NCBI GenBank assembly: GCA_009925925.1
Contig: RFQA01000003.1
Location: 1-51,539, forward strand
DNA: 51,539 bases
Source of the DNA: Betaproteobacteria bacterium
GTDB taxonomy: Bacteria; Pseudomonadota; Gammaproteobacteria; Burkholderiales; Burkholderiaceae_C
Direction: 5' to 3'
Shown here: positions 50,523 through 51,539 of the stretch, in pieces
How the letters are laid out: each line of letters starts with the position of its first letter
Position numbering within the stretch: the first letter of the stretch is position 1
Notes under the pieces: model-generated
Told to the model about the DNA's origin: nothing
The model's input: the letters and a program-made list of their open reading frames with translations, nothing else
Databases searched by the model: none
Made by a program: the position numbers and the translations under genes

Positions 50523-50580
50523 GTGTTTTGGGCTGCTAGCGCTCGTTCCATATGCGCGAGCAGCTCCTGAAATAATAGCA
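50523..50580. repeat. Dispersed intergenic repeat, copy D
   Basis: GCTAGCGCTCGTTCCATATG followed by CGCGAGCAGCTCCTGAAATA and ATAGCA is the best-preserved copy. Its right half is nearly identical to copy A (7020-7046). It lies between the hydratase remnant and the TetR promoter. Confidence 0.7.
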
Positions 50581-50653
50581 ATTTGAAGGGAAGGTGCTTC
50601 CTTCGCACCTCAGCTACAAAGCGCCAAGACACTCGCGTTTTCCCTGAGTATTT

Positions 50654-50682
50654 TTGCCAAGCAAGCGCTTGCTGAAAATAGA
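50654..50682 (+). promoter_or_regulatory. Candidate promoter with 14-bp palindromic operator for the last TetR gene
   Basis: AGCAAGCGCTTGCT (50660-50673) is a perfect 14-bp palindrome. It sits between TTGCCA (50654-50659), a fair -35 box, and AATAGA (50677-50682), a poor -10 box, with a 17-base spacer. The gene start is 21 bases downstream. Autorepression by the TetR protein is the simplest reading. Confidence 0.5.
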
Positions 50683-50703
50683 CGGGGCTGGTATGGTCGA
50701 CGC

Positions 50704-51381
50704 ATGACCCCTACCGAGACCCTGCCTGCTGCGCCTGCTGAAGATGTCGCGCCACCCGAGGCCAAACGCCCGCGCGGCCGTCCCCGCAAAACCGAAGACG
50801 AACGTGATGACGGCAACCGCCGCCACGAGCTGCTCAAAGCCGCAGCCCAGCTCTTCCGCCGCCAAGGGTTCGCCGCGACCACCACCCGCGACATTGCCAA
50901 CGCGGCCGGCATGCAAAGCGGCTCGCCGTTCTACCACTTCAAAAGCAAAGACGCGCTCTTGTTTGCCGTCATGGAAGCGGGCATGCATTCGGCGCTGGCC
51001 AACCAGCAGCGTGTGCTGGGTGACGCGGCCTACGCCGCACTGAGCCCGGCCGACAAACTGCGCCGCCTCGTCCATGCGCACTTTGAGGTTCTGCTCGGGC
51101 CCGGCAACGACTTTGTGCCGGTCATGCTGTACGAGTGGCGCTCCTTGCAGCGCCCGCAGCGCAAGGTGCTGCACAAACTGATTGCCGACTACGAGGCCCT
51201 GTGGATGCCGGTGCTGCAAGCCCTGCAGAGCAGCGGCCAGCTCAAGGCACCGGTGGGCGTGGCCCGCCTGCTGATTCTGGGCGCGCTCAACTGGTCGGTG
51301 CAATGGTTCGACCCCGCCAAAGGGGCTACGGTAGAAGCGCTCGGCGAACACGCCGTCGCCATGTTCATTCAGGAGGTGTAA
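50704..51381 (+). CDS. TetR/AcrR family transcriptional regulator
   Basis: This 225-residue regulator has an AT-hook-like, Pro/Arg-rich N-terminal arm (EAKRPRGRPRKTEDE, about residues 19-33) before the helix-turn-helix (RRHELLKAAAQLFRRQGFAATTTRDIANAAGMQSGSPFYHFKSKDAL, about 40-85). The C-terminal domain contains YEWRSLQRPQRKVLHKLIADYE, as in regulators of lipid or acyl-CoA catabolism. A perfect palindrome lies in its promoter. Its stop overlaps the start of the dehydrogenase gene (TAATG), so the two are coupled. Its target is probably that gene and its neighbours beyond the window. Confidence 0.9.
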   Translation: MTPTETLPAAPAEDVAPPEAKRPRGRPRKTEDERDDGNRRHELLKAAAQLFRRQGFAATTTRDIANAAGMQSGSPFYHFKSKDALLFAVMEAGMHSALANQQRVLGDAAYAALSPADKLRRLVHAHFEVLLGPGNDFVPVMLYEWRSLQRPQRKVLHKLIADYEALWMPVLQALQSSGQLKAPVGVARLLILGALNWSVQWFDPAKGATVEALGEHAVAMFIQEV

Positions 51382-51539
51382 TGCATTACGGTTCTGTCTT
51401 CGCGCCCGGCTTGTTTGCCGGCAAAGTGGTGGTGATTACCGGAGGCGGCTCCGGCATTGGCCGCTGCACAGCCCATGAGCTGGCGGCCTTGGGCGCCACC
51501 GTGGCACTCATAGGCCGCAAGCCCGAAAAGTTGGAAAAA
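51381..51539 (+). CDS. Short-chain dehydrogenase/reductase (3' end outside window)
   Basis: Only the first 53 residues are visible. They hold the classical SDR cofactor motif VVVITGGGSGIGRCTAHELA (TGGGSGIG) and a following strand VALIGRKPEKLE with a basic residue suggesting NADP preference. The start at 51381 overlaps the stop of the TetR gene and has an excellent AGGAGGTG ribosome site (51371-51378). The FAPGLFAGK beginning is seen in SDRs annotated near acyl-CoA catabolism, such as 2,4-dienoyl-CoA reductase-like proteins. The substrate is not predictable from this fragment. Confidence 0.88.
   Translation, partial: MHYGSVFAPGLFAGKVVVITGGGSGIGRCTAHELAALGATVALIGRKPEKLEK

Noticed and set aside
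1-51539. CRISPR arrays, tRNA or rRNA genes, insertion sequences, phage genes
   Set aside because: No regularly spaced repeats, cloverleaf-like intergenic segments, transposase or integrase motifs, or phage structural genes were seen on either strand; gaps are short and accounted for.

Overview
The window looks like chromosomal DNA of a betaproteobacterium, order Burkholderiales, most likely family Comamonadaceae (Rhodoferax or a close relative). The reasons are the moderately high G+C core, a Bug-type (TctC) binding protein, small DUF1840 and polyhydroxyalkanoate (PHA) granule genes, an argB - two-component system - slmA gene order, and a short intergenic repeat of a kind I associate with this family (five copies found here). 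No rRNA, tRNA, CRISPR array, insertion sequence or phage gene was seen. No stretch longer than 300 bases lacks a gene.

Region 1 (1-9.5 kb): a LivGHMKF-type ABC importer lies between two CoA ligases, a long-chain-type acyl-CoA synthetase (cut by the left edge) and a phenylacetate-CoA-ligase-like enzyme. An orphan Bug-family binding protein follows. The set suggests uptake and CoA activation of an organic acid.

Region 2 (9.5-17.9 kb): a storage-lipid neighbourhood. It holds DUF1840, a PHA-system protein, acyl-CoA-binding protein, a wax ester synthase/diacylglycerol acyltransferase, a helical-repeat protein, a TetR regulator, a patatin-like lipase, a phasin, and a two-domain protein closely resembling Marinobacter-type alcohol-forming fatty acyl-CoA reductase. 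Reductase plus acyltransferase would form a complete acyl-CoA to fatty alcohol to wax ester route beside PHA granule genes.

Region 3 (18.0-37.5 kb): a one-direction surface-glycan locus with mosaic composition. It encodes WbpB/WbpD/WbpE-like enzymes for a 2,3-diacetamido uronic acid, a HisH/HisF/WbpG amidotransferase set, a second self-contained amidotransferase (class II glutaminase joined to a PP-loop domain), a flippase, four glycosyltransferases, and a PglC/PglD/PglE/PglF-like set for a bacillosamine-type priming sugar. An H-NS-like gene is embedded near the end. The first gene is a chimera: an EPS-type MarR regulator joined in frame to a UDP-sugar dehydrogenase that has lost its N-terminal NAD-binding strand. 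No polymerase and no WbpI-type epimerase were found.

Region 4 (37.5-41.4 kb): housekeeping genes argB, a response regulator and sensor kinase pair, and slmA. The kinase gene carries an in-frame copy of the dispersed repeat.

Region 5 (41.4-51.5 kb): a fatty-acid beta-oxidation block. A TetR regulator with a strong palindromic operator precedes acyl-CoA dehydrogenase, a DUF2147 protein, a hydroxyacyl-CoA dehydrogenase/enoyl-CoA hydratase, a hotdog-fold protein and a thiolase, closed by a clear terminator. A thioesterase, an enoyl-CoA hydratase, another TetR regulator and the start of a short-chain dehydrogenase (cut by the right edge) follow.
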